From Lachnospiraceae bacterium (GTDB lineage Bacteria > Bacillota > Clostridia > Lachnospirales > Lachnospiraceae), in contig JAILBQ010000093.1 in assembly GCA_024680815.1 (NCBI GenBank), forward strand, positions 1 to 58,138: a DNA stretch of 58,138 nt, written 5' to 3'. Position 1 is the stretch's first letter. Every line of letters begins with the position of its first letter. Position numbers and translations under genes: made by a program. Of the stretch, positions 7,227 to 16,281 are shown piece by piece. The notes beneath the pieces were generated by a model, which did not search any database, was not told the origin of the DNA, and was given only the letters and a program-made list of their open reading frames with translations.

Positions 7227-8624
7227 TCAGAACCCCGAATATATAAACACCGCTTCCGTTCCCATGCACAGCACTCCCATCACAAACATCGCGGCCGATA
7301 AAAGGAGCGAAACCGCGGTTGTCTTTTCCCTTGTTTTATAGCTGTTTTCCGGCACGAGGCAGATAAAAAACGCCGCCAGCAGGAAAACAAACATTTCGTA
7401 TTTTGTCTTTGTGAAGGTGAATAATTCATACAGCCCTTCGCTTACCGCAAGGCTCCGCAGCGAAAGAATCCGCCGCAGTATGAGCTGCCAGAGAGCAACG
7501 GACTGGGAGCTGAAAAGGAGCCACAAAACATTTAAAATCCCGAAGGTCACAACCCACCTTACGGGTGCGAATACCTTTTTTTCAAATTTTTCAAAAGCTC
7601 TGTCCAGGCAGAAAAACGCTCCGTTTAAAGCTCCCCACAGCACAAAGCTCCAGTTTGCCCCGTGCCACAAGCCGCTTATCAGAAAAACAGCCATGACATT
7701 GACACAGGTTAAAACCTTCCCTTTTCTGGAGCCTCCGAGAGGAATATAAATGTATTTAGTGAGAAATTTAGTTAAGGATATATGCCATCTCTTCCAGAAA
7801 TCCCTCATGGAAAGCGCTTTATAAGGGGAGTCGAAATTGACCGGCAGATCAATGTTAAGCATTGAGGATACCCCCAGCGCCATGTCAGAATAGCCGCTGA
7901 AATCAAAATAGATTTCAAAGGTGTAGAAAAGCATGAGAAGGATACAGTCCATCGGGGTCGCGGTGACTATATTGCCGTAGATCCAGCCGACGGCGCCGGA
8001 AAACGCGGCCGCAAGAAAGGTCTTTTTAACAATTCCGGCGGAAAACAGCCTTATTCCGATCGCAATTCTGCCGGGATCAGTTTTTTTACGGGAAGCGTCA
8101 TTAATCTCTTCCAGAAATTCCGCGGGCTCGGTAACCGGTCCCATTAGAATTCTCGGAAAATAAAGAATATAGACAAGATAATCCGTAAGCTTTATATCGG
8201 TTATCTCATTTCTCCATACAGCCACGATATAGGCTATCTGCTGGAAGGTATAAAAGGAAATCCCCGCCGGAAGAATTATGCTCTTAAGCGGAATATTCCT
8301 CCCGAAAAAATCATCTATACTCTGAATCAGAAAATTATAGTATTTGAAATAAAAGAGCAGCCCGACATTTATAATTACCGGGAGAGCCAGAAGAAGCCCT
8401 CGGAAACGGGGACTCCGGCGGATAACAAGGGCAGCAGCGAAATTCACCAGAATGCTTATTCCGAGAACTGGAAGCATTTCCAGCCTTCCGAAGGAATAAA
8501 AGGCCGCACCTGCCAGGATAAGAACCGCTTTCCCGAATGCCGGTTTTATCCGGTTCGCCAGATAGTAGAGCACTATCGAAAGCGGCAGAAAAACAAATAT
8601 AAACGAATAGCTGTTAAACTGCAT
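7227..8624 (-). CDS. MBOAT family membrane O-acyltransferase (AlgI/DltB-like)
   Basis: 465 residues with about ten to twelve membrane segments. Family marks are LNIDLPVNFDSPY, FWKRWHISLTKFL and LWHGANWSFVLWG, the last with the conserved active-site His. MBOAT proteins pass an acyl group, usually acetyl, across the membrane to an extracytoplasmic SGNH partner. The neighbouring AlgJ-like protein fits that role. No polysaccharide synthase is adjacent, so the acceptor (wall polymer, teichoic acid or exopolysaccharide) is unknown. The start MQFNSYSFIFVF is the usual family N-terminus; it lies 9 bases after the preceding SGNH gene. Confidence 0.9.
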   Translation of the reverse strand: MQFNSYSFIFVFLPLSIVLYYLANRIKPAFGKAVLILAGAAFYSFGRLEMLPVLGISILVNFAAALVIRRSPRFRGLLLALPVIINVGLLFYFKYYNFLIQSIDDFFGRNIPLKSIILPAGISFYTFQQIAYIVAVWRNEITDIKLTDYLVYILYFPRILMGPVTEPAEFLEEINDASRKKTDPGRIAIGIRLFSAGIVKKTFLAAAFSGAVGWIYGNIVTATPMDCILLMLFYTFEIYFDFSGYSDMALGVSSMLNIDLPVNFDSPYKALSMRDFWKRWHISLTKFLTKYIYIPLGGSRKGKVLTCVNVMAVFLISGLWHGANWSFVLWGALNGAFFCLDRAFEKFEKKVFAPVRWVVTFGILNVLWLLFSSQSVALWQLILRRILSLRSLAVSEGLYELFTFTKTKYEMFVFLLAAFFICLVPENSYKTREKTTAVSLLLSAAMFVMGVLCMGTEAVFIYSGF

Positions 8625-8633
8625 TGATTCCCT

Positions 8634-9377
8634 CTATAACCCGGACAGCAAAATCTCTCTCTTAATAAGGGTATATATGTCTGCTGTTGTTTTTCCGTTG
8701 TAATGAATCCCGTCGTATGCCGTTTCATACCCGTTTTCAAGAAGATACGAGCAGGTGTCTATATATTTAAGGTACGGCTCGCCCATCATCACATAATTAA
8801 ACACCTTAAGATTCTTATTCATGATTCCGTATTCGGGGATTTCGGGACGGTCCTCCACGGGATTCACGGAAACAAAATACACGAGTCTGTCCCGGGAAAG
8901 CTCAAAAAGCGCCTTCCGGTATTCATAAATATTCCACATGTCATTAAAGCCCATGGAAATAATATAGCGCCAGGTTCTGATTTCAGGATGGGCCTCTTCT
9001 ATCCTTTTCGCCGCCGGAAGGGCAATTTCCTCAAAGTATTCAAAGCCTTCTCCCGAAGCCGCAAGAATATAGATATTATCACGGCGCGCATTAACCTGAA
9101 ACTGACACTCTATGAAAACCGTTCTGGAATCGCCGATTATGATATAGCCGATGCCGTCCGGGGAGTAGGTCAGATTATAAAGGGCAGGGGCGGAAACTCC
9201 GCAGTCTTCATACTCCGTAGTGGGTATCCCTGCCAGCTTCTTCTCCGTAATGGCGCTGATATCGAGGTCAGAGGCGTAAGCGCTGACAGACAGGGACAGC
9301 ATGAAAACCGCAGCAGCAAGCACCGAAAATGTAGTTTTAACGGTCCGGATAAAGATACCCGTCAGCCCCCGATTCAT
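8634..9377 (-). CDS. Secreted SGNH/GDSL-type hydrolase
   Basis: 247 residues with a signal peptide ending near SVSAYAS. IIIGDSRTVF is the block I Ser, SMGFNDMWN the block III Gly/Asn, and DGIHYNG the C-terminal Asp-x-x-His, so all four SGNH positions are present and it should be an active esterase or acyltransferase outside the cell. It is the first gene of the leftward cassette with MBOAT and AlgJ-like proteins; a deacylase or a second transfer enzyme for the same polymer is a reasonable inference. Confidence 0.8.
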   Translation of the reverse strand: MNRGLTGIFIRTVKTTFSVLAAAVFMLSLSVSAYASDLDISAITEKKLAGIPTTEYEDCGVSAPALYNLTYSPDGIGYIIIGDSRTVFIECQFQVNARRDNIYILAASGEGFEYFEEIALPAAKRIEEAHPEIRTWRYIISMGFNDMWNIYEYRKALFELSRDRLVYFVSVNPVEDRPEIPEYGIMNKNLKVFNYVMMGEPYLKYIDTCSYLLENGYETAYDGIHYNGKTTADIYTLIKREILLSGL

Positions 9378-9484
9378 ATAAGACGCATTCCCCCCGGTTT
9401 GTTCAGGACTTTTTAAAAATTATATCATATTTCCTCCACGCGATGTACTCCCGAAGAAAAATGCGCTAAGCACCCTCAAAGATA

Positions 9485-9511
9485 TCTGATAAAAATAAAC
9501 GAATTCTGATA
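9485..9511 (+). promoter_or_regulatory. Candidate AraC-type operator: direct TCTGATA repeats
   Basis: TCTGATA occurs at 9485-9491 and again at 9505-9511, 20 bases apart (two helical turns), upstream of the beta-xylosidase gene. A possible -10 TATACT lies at 9534-9539. The core CTGATATA (9506-9513) recurs on the minus strand in the regulator/binding-protein intergenic region at 12884-12891. Confidence 0.45.
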
Positions 9512-9604
9512 TATTTAAAAATACTCCCCCGCCTATACTTTTCTCGTACTGAACACTTCTTTAATGGTGCGAAGCCGCAGAACACGCGGCAGAAAGGGGT
9601 AAGA

Positions 9605-11608
9605 ATGATCTATTATGTTTCGGCGGAAGCTTTTCGAAGCGGGGACGGCACCAAAGCCCACCCTTTTAAAACCATAGGAGAGGCCGCGCGTCTTGCCGGG
9701 CCCGGCGATGAAGTGCTGGTTTCCCCCGGAGTATACCGGGAATACGTCAATCCGAAAAACGCCGGACTTCCGGGAAAACCCGTAGTTTACCGTTCCGTCG
9801 AGCCCCTGAAGGCCGTGCTAACAGGCGCGGAGATTGTGAAAAACTGGAAGAAGCATGAGGGTGATACCTATGTGGCCCGTATCGGAAACGGGCTTTTCGG
9901 CGACTACAACCCCTATACGGTTCCGGTGGCCGGAGACTGGTATTTCGCCCCGGTTCCGGTACATACCGGCGAAGTCTATCTTAACGGAAAGGCTCTCTAT
10001 GAAGTTATGACCCTTGAGGAGGTGTTAAATCCGAAGCCCTTCAAGCAGTCCTGGGAAAGCGACGAAATCACTGTCCGTAAATGGTATACCAGGCAGGACG
10101 GAAACGATACCCTTATCTATGCCAACTTCTCCGGAGCGGATCCCAACAGTGAGTGCGTGGAAATAAACGTGCGCAGAAACTGTTTCTATCCCTCAAAGGA
10201 GGGCGTGGGGTACATCACCCTCTCCGGCTTTACGGTGAAGCAGGCCGCCACACAGTGGGCTCCTCCCACGGCCTATCAGGACGGAATGGTGGGCCCGCAC
10301 TGGTCAAAGGGCTGGATAATAGAGGACTGCGAAATCAGTGATTCGCGCTGTTCCGGAATAACCCTCGGAAAATATCTCCAGCCTGAAAACAACAATAAAT
10401 GGACGACAAAATACACCAAGGACGGAACCCAGACCGAGCGGGACAACATTATGCAGGCCCAGGCCGAGGGATGGTCAAAGGAAACCATAGGCTCCCACAT
10501 AATCCGCCGCTGCCACATCCATGACTGCGGACAGACCGGTATTGTGGGCCATCTGGGCGGTGTTTTCTCCGTTATCGAGGATAACCATATCCACCACATC
10601 AATAATAAACAGGATCTGGCCGGGGCGGAAATCGGCGGCATCAAGATGCACGCGGCCATTGATGTAATCTACCGCAGAAACCATATCCACCACTGCACCA
10701 GGGGACTGTGGCTGGACTGGCAGGCCCAGGGCACCAGGGTCACAGGGAATCTCTTCCACGACAACACCCCTCCTGCGGGTACGGACATAACTCCCCTCCT
10801 GGGGCTTGGCGAGGACATCTTTATCGAGGTTTCCCACGGGCCCACGCTGGTGGACAACAATCTCCTGCTCTCTCCCTTATCCTGCAGAATCAGCACCCAG
10901 GGGGTGGCCTTCGTCCATAACCTTATTGCCGGATCGTTTACCTGGGTGGGTTACGGGGTACAGAACGGCGGAGCCTATCTTCCGACTCCCCGCTACACTC
11001 CCTACCACATGCCCCACAGCACTTTAGTGGCGGGCTTTATGACGATTCTTCACGGAGATATGCGCTTCTACAACAATATCTTCGTGCAGCAGGAGATTCC
11101 GGAAGATTATCCCGAACACGCGAAAAAGTACGGCACGGAAAAGGAGTATAATTTCGAATGCGGCACCGGCGTCTATGACGGCTATCCCACCTCGGAAAAA
11201 TATTTCGCCCTCTTCGGCCCCTGGAAGGAGAAGGACGAACGCACGAAGGATAAATATTATGAAAAGCTCCCGGTGGACGGCGCAGGCAATATTTATTTTA
11301 ACGGCGCGAAGTCAAACGGCAGCGAGGAAGACGCCTTTATCGACAAAGAGCACAAGGTGGAGCTTTCCCTTTCGGAAGAGGACGGGAAGGTCAGTCTTAA
11401 AACCAATCTCTATGAATTTCTGCCGGAATGCACGGCACGGACGGTCTCAACTGAGGTACTGGGAAAGGCCTTTGAGCCCGAGCAGTGCTTTGAAAATCCC
11501 GACGGAAGCGGGATTGTCTTTAACGAGGATTATTTCGGCGCCCACAGGGGCATAAACCCGATGTACGGGCCTGTTGAGAATCCGGAGGAGCTGAAAAATC
11601 TGTTTTAG
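9605..11608 (+). CDS. xylC: GH120 beta-xylosidase (XylC-like), intracellular
   Basis: 667 residues, no signal peptide. It matches from memory the Thermoanaerobacterium GH120 beta-xylosidase XylC along its length: shared stretches include GDEVLVSPGVYREYV, GADPN, EINVRRNCFYP, GPHWSKGWIIED, GGVFSVIEDNHI and LPHST-like MPHST. The fold is a right-handed beta-helix. The XylC nucleophile and acid/base (Asp382, Glu405) correspond to Asp371 in LWLDW and Glu408 in FIEVSHGP; this protein has about 14 extra residues between them. It should release xylose from imported xylo-oligosaccharides. AAAGGGG at 9593-9599 supports the start, with a small GCCGC/GCGGC hairpin just before. It faces the AraC gene and overlaps its stop by 4 bases. 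Confidence 0.88.
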   Translation: MIYYVSAEAFRSGDGTKAHPFKTIGEAARLAGPGDEVLVSPGVYREYVNPKNAGLPGKPVVYRSVEPLKAVLTGAEIVKNWKKHEGDTYVARIGNGLFGDYNPYTVPVAGDWYFAPVPVHTGEVYLNGKALYEVMTLEEVLNPKPFKQSWESDEITVRKWYTRQDGNDTLIYANFSGADPNSECVEINVRRNCFYPSKEGVGYITLSGFTVKQAATQWAPPTAYQDGMVGPHWSKGWIIEDCEISDSRCSGITLGKYLQPENNNKWTTKYTKDGTQTERDNIMQAQAEGWSKETIGSHIIRRCHIHDCGQTGIVGHLGGVFSVIEDNHIHHINNKQDLAGAEIGGIKMHAAIDVIYRRNHIHHCTRGLWLDWQAQGTRVTGNLFHDNTPPAGTDITPLLGLGEDIFIEVSHGPTLVDNNLLLSPLSCRISTQGVAFVHNLIAGSFTWVGYGVQNGGAYLPTPRYTPYHMPHSTLVAGFMTILHGDMRFYNNIFVQQEIPEDYPEHAKKYGTEKEYNFECGTGVYDGYPTSEKYFALFGPWKEKDERTKDKYYEKLPVDGAGNIYFNGAKSNGSEEDAFIDKEHKVELSLSEEDGKVSLKTNLYEFLPECTARTVSTEVLGKAFEPEQCFENPDGSGIVFNEDYFGAHRGINPMYGPVENPEELKNLF

Positions 11609-12837
11609 GACAAACTCTCAAGAAAGTCCTCTCTGGCGTTTTTCTCCCGGAAGGCTCTGGGTGTCATGCCGGTCACCTTCTTGAACTCCTGTCCCATGTG
11701 GCTCTGGGAGGAAAAGCCGAGATAGGCCGCAATCTGAATATAGGAATATGAGGAATAGGTCAGCATGTTTTTAATCAGGCTGACCTTTTCTTCGAGTATA
11801 TACTGCTTCAGAGTTTTGCCCTCGCATTTATGAAACAGGGCGGAGAGGTAATTGGGCGCCAGCCCGATGGCCCTTGCGATATCGTTTATGGTAAGCTTTT
11901 CGTGCATATGGGCAAAGATATAATCCTTGCAGTGGGAAATATGGCGGTTTTCTTCAGCGGGATTAACACTCCCCGCGTTTTTTAATTCCGCAACCAGCTC
12001 CGCGTAGTGGATTTCCGCCTCATAGACAGTCTTCAAAGCGGTATTCGGATCGGAGCACGCATCCAGCCGCTGGATAGAAATATCACTTAAATAAAAGGCC
12101 GTTTCCGGATGGAGCCCTCCCTCTATTGCGGCCCGGCTCGCAATGGTTATGGCAACAATCCCCAGATAAATCTCCTGCTTTAACGGATCCGGTGAAAGTC
12201 TTCCGTAGCGCCCCGGAAAACGCTCCGTCAGGATTTCCTTAAGTCCCCCGACATTTCCCTCTCTGATGCAGTTGCACTCCCTCTTCTCGTGGTTAAACGG
12301 ATTATGTGCAAAGCTGTTTTCCACATTTTCGAAAATCGTGTTATAGAGGGTCTTGAGAGTATCGTCCTTTGAAGCTGTGGAAACGCAGTTCCAGCGCAGA
12401 AGCTCCGTATCGATAAGGAAGGGCTCCTCCTTCGAACCGCTACGGTTAAGATTAAAGAGCAGGAGGAGATCCTCCACGAAAAGTTCAAGTGTGCTCCGGG
12501 GTATGCTCTGGGCATAGGAGTTTTCGTCAAAGCCCGGAACATCCAGATTGTGCACAAAGGACAAGCTGCCGGAAAAGCGGGCCGGCCCCAGGAGAAAATT
12601 CGCCTCCCCCGAAGGCACCCAGCCGTAGATCAGGTCATGGTTCACCGTAAAAACAAGAGGCATGCTCTCACTGTGTTTGCGGATCAGATCGCTTTTTAAA
12701 ATGAGCGCCGCATCCTCATCGTCCGTAAGCTCGGGATCTATCCTGCAAAGCCTCACCAGTCTGAAATTTTCGTCATACTGCCTTGCGGCCGTGTATAAAT
12801 GCAGAGCCGCCTGTCTCAGAAGATATTCGTAGGTCAT
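11605..12837 (-). CDS. AraC-family transcriptional regulator
   Basis: 410 residues. The C-terminal 100 residues contain two helix-turn-helix units: LTINDIARAIGLAPNYLSAL and YIQIAAYLGFSSQSHMGQEF followed by KVTGMTPRAFR. The N-terminal 300 residues are a variable sensor region without a receiver domain. It is divergent from the sugar ABC operon and convergent with the beta-xylosidase, so it most likely senses a xylo-oligosaccharide and controls both. The gap between it and the binding-protein gene holds a perfect palindrome containing -10 elements in both directions. Confidence 0.88.
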   Translation of the reverse strand: MTYEYLLRQAALHLYTAARQYDENFRLVRLCRIDPELTDDEDAALILKSDLIRKHSESMPLVFTVNHDLIYGWVPSGEANFLLGPARFSGSLSFVHNLDVPGFDENSYAQSIPRSTLELFVEDLLLLFNLNRSGSKEEPFLIDTELLRWNCVSTASKDDTLKTLYNTIFENVENSFAHNPFNHEKRECNCIREGNVGGLKEILTERFPGRYGRLSPDPLKQEIYLGIVAITIASRAAIEGGLHPETAFYLSDISIQRLDACSDPNTALKTVYEAEIHYAELVAELKNAGSVNPAEENRHISHCKDYIFAHMHEKLTINDIARAIGLAPNYLSALFHKCEGKTLKQYILEEKVSLIKNMLTYSSYSYIQIAAYLGFSSQSHMGQEFKKVTGMTPRAFREKNAREDFLESLS

Positions 12838-12881
12838 ATTAATCCTTTTCGGAAAAACACTTTTTCAGTAGAAATGTGATA

Positions 12882-12905
12882 ATTATATCAGTTTTTTGAT
12901 ATAAT
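12882..12905. promoter_or_regulatory. Palindrome with -10 boxes on both strands
   Basis: ATTATATCA (12882-12890), 6-base spacer, TGATATAAT (12897-12905). TATAAT is present on the plus strand at 12900-12905 and on the minus strand at 12882-12887, so the element overlaps the divergent start regions of the AraC gene and the ABC operon. It includes CTGATATA on the minus strand, also seen before the beta-xylosidase. It looks like a shared operator. Confidence 0.5.
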
Positions 12906-12984
12906 GTTAAGGCAGGAAAAAATACAATATAAGCATGTTATACATCGTTCTATATATTGATTACAAAGGAGGACGGACAACAAC

Positions 12985-14376
12985 ATGAAAAAGAGAATTC
13001 TTGCAACTCTGTTAACCACTCTGATGGTGGCATCCCTGGCGCTCTCCGGCTGCAGCGGCAAACAGCCCACAATGGACGGCAGCAACGCCCCCGATGCCGC
13101 TCCCGCGGCTGAGGCTCCCGCAGCTGAAGCTCCCGCTGACGCAGCTGAGGCTCCTGCCCCCGCTTCCGGCGACGACAAGACCATTACCTTCTGGAACATC
13201 GCCACGGACGAGCCGGATCACACGCTCTATATCTGGGCTGTTGACAAGTACAACGCCGAGACCTCTCCTGAAAGCGGCTACACCGTCGAAATGGTGCCCA
13301 CTGTCAACGATCAGTACAAGGAAAAGCTGGCGGTTGCCATGGGCGCAGGTCAGTGCCCTGACATGTACACCAACTGGACCGGCGGTTCCCTTGTGGAATA
13401 CGCAAAGTCCGGCCTTGCCCAGGATGTGACCGATCTGGTCGATAAATACGGCCTTCGTGACCGCTACACCGAGGCTTCCCTTGCCCAGGCTTCGATCGAC
13501 GGCAAGATCTATGCTATCCCCGTAAAGAGCAATTCCGTTGCTTCTTTCTTCTATGACAAGAAGATGTGGGCGGAAAAAGGTTATGAGATTCCGAAGACCC
13601 TCGATGAGCTTGAGGCTCTCTGCGACAAGATGGTTGCCGACGGCATCACTCCTTTCGCACTTGCGAACCAGCCCCAGTGGACAGGCTCCATGTACTATAT
13701 GTATCTCGTGGCAAGACACGGCGGACCGGAAATCATCAGCAAGGCTTATGACGGAACCGGTTCTCTTGAAAACGAATCCACCATCTTTGCCGGTGAAAAG
13801 ATCGAGGAGTGGGTTGACAAGGGTTACTTCCCCGAGGGCGTCAATTCTCTTTCTCCCGACAACGGCGATGACCGCGCCCTTCTTTACAAAGGCGCCGGCA
13901 TGATGCTTCATGGCTCCTGGCAGGTTTCTTCCATCAAGAGCGAGAATCCGGATTTCTATGAGAATCTCGGCGCATTCCCGTTCCCTGAAATCACAGGCTC
14001 CAGCGCGGATCAGACCGCGGTCGTCGGAACTCTGGGCGACAACTTCATTTCCTTCAGCTGCACAGGTGAAAAGCTGGAAGAGGCCTTCAAGCTTGCCACC
14101 CTCTATTCCACGGATGAATTCATGCAGATGGATATCGACAGCGGCAACCTTCCTCCTTTGAAGGCTGCGAAGTCCGACGAGCCCGCATGGCAGGATATCC
14201 TCGCAGTGCTTAACAGCGCTTCCTCCGTACAGCTGTGGTGGGATCAGTATCTGCCTCCCGCAGTGGCGGATGTCCATAAGTCAGCCACCCAGAAGCTCTT
14301 CGACAAATCCGAGACTCCGGAAAATGTCGCCAAAGAGCAGCAGGCGGCCATGGATGAATGGTTAAGCCAGCAGTAA
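12985..14376 (+). CDS. Sugar ABC transporter substrate-binding lipoprotein
   Basis: 463 residues. Signal peptide with lipobox LSGC (Cys23), then an Ala/Pro/Glu tether of about 40 residues, then the family-1 extracellular solute-binding fold (ITFWNIATDEPD near the start, GAGQCPDMYTNW, GAGMMLHGSW). The tether is a repeating AEAPA tract. It should bind an oligosaccharide, probably xylo-oligosaccharide given the GH120 enzyme. GGAGG lies before the ATG. It is followed by a strong hairpin and the two permeases. No ATPase gene is present; such importers usually share one MsmX/UgpC-type ATPase from elsewhere. Confidence 0.92.
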   Translation: MKKRILATLLTTLMVASLALSGCSGKQPTMDGSNAPDAAPAAEAPAAEAPADAAEAPAPASGDDKTITFWNIATDEPDHTLYIWAVDKYNAETSPESGYTVEMVPTVNDQYKEKLAVAMGAGQCPDMYTNWTGGSLVEYAKSGLAQDVTDLVDKYGLRDRYTEASLAQASIDGKIYAIPVKSNSVASFFYDKKMWAEKGYEIPKTLDELEALCDKMVADGITPFALANQPQWTGSMYYMYLVARHGGPEIISKAYDGTGSLENESTIFAGEKIEEWVDKGYFPEGVNSLSPDNGDDRALLYKGAGMMLHGSWQVSSIKSENPDFYENLGAFPFPEITGSSADQTAVVGTLGDNFISFSCTGEKLEEAFKLATLYSTDEFMQMDIDSGNLPPLKAAKSDEPAWQDILAVLNSASSVQLWWDQYLPPAVADVHKSATQKLFDKSETPENVAKEQQAAMDEWLSQQ

Positions 14377-14402
14377 AACAGCTTATCTTTAAAGAGTAAA
14401 AC

Positions 14403-14433
14403 GGAAGCGGATGGGGATTCCCCGTCCGCTTCC
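14403..14433 (+). promoter_or_regulatory. Intercistronic hairpin after the binding-protein gene
   Basis: GGAAGCGGATGGGG pairs with CCCCGTCCGCTTCC around ATT. It has no T run, so it is more likely a 3' stabiliser or partial stop that keeps binding-protein mRNA more abundant than the permease mRNA. Confidence 0.7.
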
Positions 14434-14482
14434 CTGCGGAAAAAACATCATTTCAGCAACTTAAAAAACGGAGAAAATTAAG

Positions 14483-15376
14483 TTGAATAAAAAGAATTCA
14501 ATGACAGCCAAAAACAAAAAAGACATAGCCTTATGCGCATTTGTTTTTTTGCTGCCGGTTCTGATACTTTTGACAACCTATCTGCTCTATCCGATTATCG
14601 CCACGTTTGTAAACAGCTTCTTCCAGTGGAACGGTATTTCCGCCGAAAAAAAATTCATAGGCTTTGCCAACTGGAACAAGCTCCTTCACGACAAGGATTT
14701 CTGGGCCGCTTTTTTCAACAACATCAAGGTAATGGTGCTCTCTCTCCTGGTTCAGATGCCCATCGGAATACTTTTAGCCACGTTTCTGGACGCGGGGGGA
14801 AGGAAGTTTAACTTCTTTAAGGTTATCTGGTTTTTACCGATGCTCATGAGCGCCGTGGCGGTGGGCTACCTCTTCCGCTATGCCCTTGCCACCAACGGAG
14901 GCCTGATTTCCTCCTTATCGGAGCTTTTAGGCGGTAAAAACGTGGATCTTCTGGGAAACCAGAAAACGGCCCTTTTTGCCGTCATCGGCGTTATCTGCTG
15001 GCAGTTCATTCCGTTTTATATGGTGTACTACCTGGCAGGGTATTCCAGCATTCCCGAGGATGTATACGAAGCGGCCATAATTGACGGGGCCACAAGATCG
15101 CAGTATGTGACGAGGATTGCCCTTCCGCTTCTTGTACCCACGATCCGGAGCGCGATAATCCTCTCCCTGATCGGCTCGCTTAAATATTTTGATCTGGTAT
15201 ATATCATGACGGGCGGAGGACCGGGTACGAGTACGGAGCTGATGGCTACCTATATGTATAAAAATTCCTTCGTCACTTTCAACATGGGGTACGGCTCCAC
15301 CATCGCGGCGGGCATGTTCATCCTTATCACAATCTTTGCGGCTGTCGTCATGAGGCTTTTAAGAGGAAAGGGGTGA
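14483..15376 (+). CDS. Sugar ABC transporter permease (MalF/UgpA type)
   Basis: 297 residues, six membrane segments. The EAA loop reads EAAIIDGATRSQYVTRIALP, the contact point with the ATPase. The TTG at 14483 is preferred because GGAG lies 8 bases before it; the next ATG (14501) has no such site. It is the first of the two permeases of the putative xylo-oligosaccharide importer and is followed 7 bases later by the second. Confidence 0.92.
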   Translation: MNKKNSMTAKNKKDIALCAFVFLLPVLILLTTYLLYPIIATFVNSFFQWNGISAEKKFIGFANWNKLLHDKDFWAAFFNNIKVMVLSLLVQMPIGILLATFLDAGGRKFNFFKVIWFLPMLMSAVAVGYLFRYALATNGGLISSLSELLGGKNVDLLGNQKTALFAVIGVICWQFIPFYMVYYLAGYSSIPEDVYEAAIIDGATRSQYVTRIALPLLVPTIRSAIILSLIGSLKYFDLVYIMTGGGPGTSTELMATYMYKNSFVTFNMGYGSTIAAGMFILITIFAAVVMRLLRGKG

Positions 15377-15383
15377 CAAAAAA

Positions 15384-16244
15384 ATGAAACAGGAAATTAA
15401 TTACGAAAACGAACAGAGAAAGCGGACCGTTGCCTGGGCCGTCGCCATGGCGCTGGCGATAATCTGGTTTCTTATCACTTTCATCCCGTTTCTCTTCATG
15501 GTTTTAACGGGCTTCAAGCAAAAGCTGGAAACCATTTTATACGGCGCCTTTCATCTTCCGGAAACGCTGTATGCCCAGAACTATGTGGATGTCATCACCG
15601 ACAAGAATTTCTGGGTCTATTTCAGAAATTCAGTCGTGGTGCTGGTTATATCCCTTGTTATTCTGCTGTTTATTTCGGCCTGCGCGGCCTATCCCCTGTC
15701 GCGCTTCCGTTTTAAACTCCGGGATCCCATCTATCTTCTTATCGTGGCAGCCATGTCGGTTCCGATCCACGTCACTATGATCCCGGTGTTCCAGATGACC
15801 ATCGGAATGGGCCTCTACGACACGATCTGGGCCCTTGTGCCGACCTCGGTGGCCTTTGCCACCCCTATTTCGGTGTTCATCCTTGTGGGCTTTATGGACG
15901 GTATACCGAAAGAACTGGAGGAAGCGGCGGACATTGACGGCTGCGGAAGATACGCAAGATTTTTCAGGGTGATTCTCCCGCTCTCCGCTCCGGGGCTTTC
16001 CACTCTGGCGATCTATAACGGCGTCAATATCTGGAACGAATTCATATTCGCCTTTACGCTGACCCAGTCAAATGAAAACCGGACCCTGCCCCTGGCTCTC
16101 TGGAATTACCAGGGACAGTACGCGGTCAACACGCCGATGATCATGGCCTGTCTATCCTTATCCGTGCTGCCGATGATAATTCTCTTTATCATAATGCAGG
16201 AGAAGCTGATTAAGGGCATGATGGCCGGTGCAGTGAAGGGATAA
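15384..16244 (+). CDS. Sugar ABC transporter permease (MalG/UgpE type)
   Basis: 286 residues, six membrane segments. The EAA loop EEAADIDGCGRYARFFRVIL lies near residue 175. It pairs with the upstream permease to form the membrane channel. It is the last gene of the rightward operon and is followed directly by a terminator. AAGGGG just before the ATG is its ribosome site. Confidence 0.92.
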   Translation: MKQEINYENEQRKRTVAWAVAMALAIIWFLITFIPFLFMVLTGFKQKLETILYGAFHLPETLYAQNYVDVITDKNFWVYFRNSVVVLVISLVILLFISACAAYPLSRFRFKLRDPIYLLIVAAMSVPIHVTMIPVFQMTIGMGLYDTIWALVPTSVAFATPISVFILVGFMDGIPKELEEAADIDGCGRYARFFRVILPLSAPGLSTLAIYNGVNIWNEFIFAFTLTQSNENRTLPLALWNYQGQYAVNTPMIMACLSLSVLPMIILFIIMQEKLIKGMMAGAVKG

Positions 16245-16279
16245 AAAAAGGCCCGCGGCTTTCGCCGCGGGTGTTTTTT
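16243..16279. terminator. Bidirectional terminator
   Basis: GCCCGCGGC pairs with GCCGCGGG around a short TTT loop, with seven A on the left and six T on the right. It ends the rightward ABC operon and the leftward degT-iorA-malic enzyme transcript. Confidence 0.9.
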
Positions 16280-16281
16280 CG

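Noticed and set aside
13012-14277. A 421-codon open frame on the minus strand inside the binding-protein gene
   Set aside because: It is antisense to a gene with a signal peptide, lipobox and clear fold; its protein has no recognisable domain and no ribosome site.
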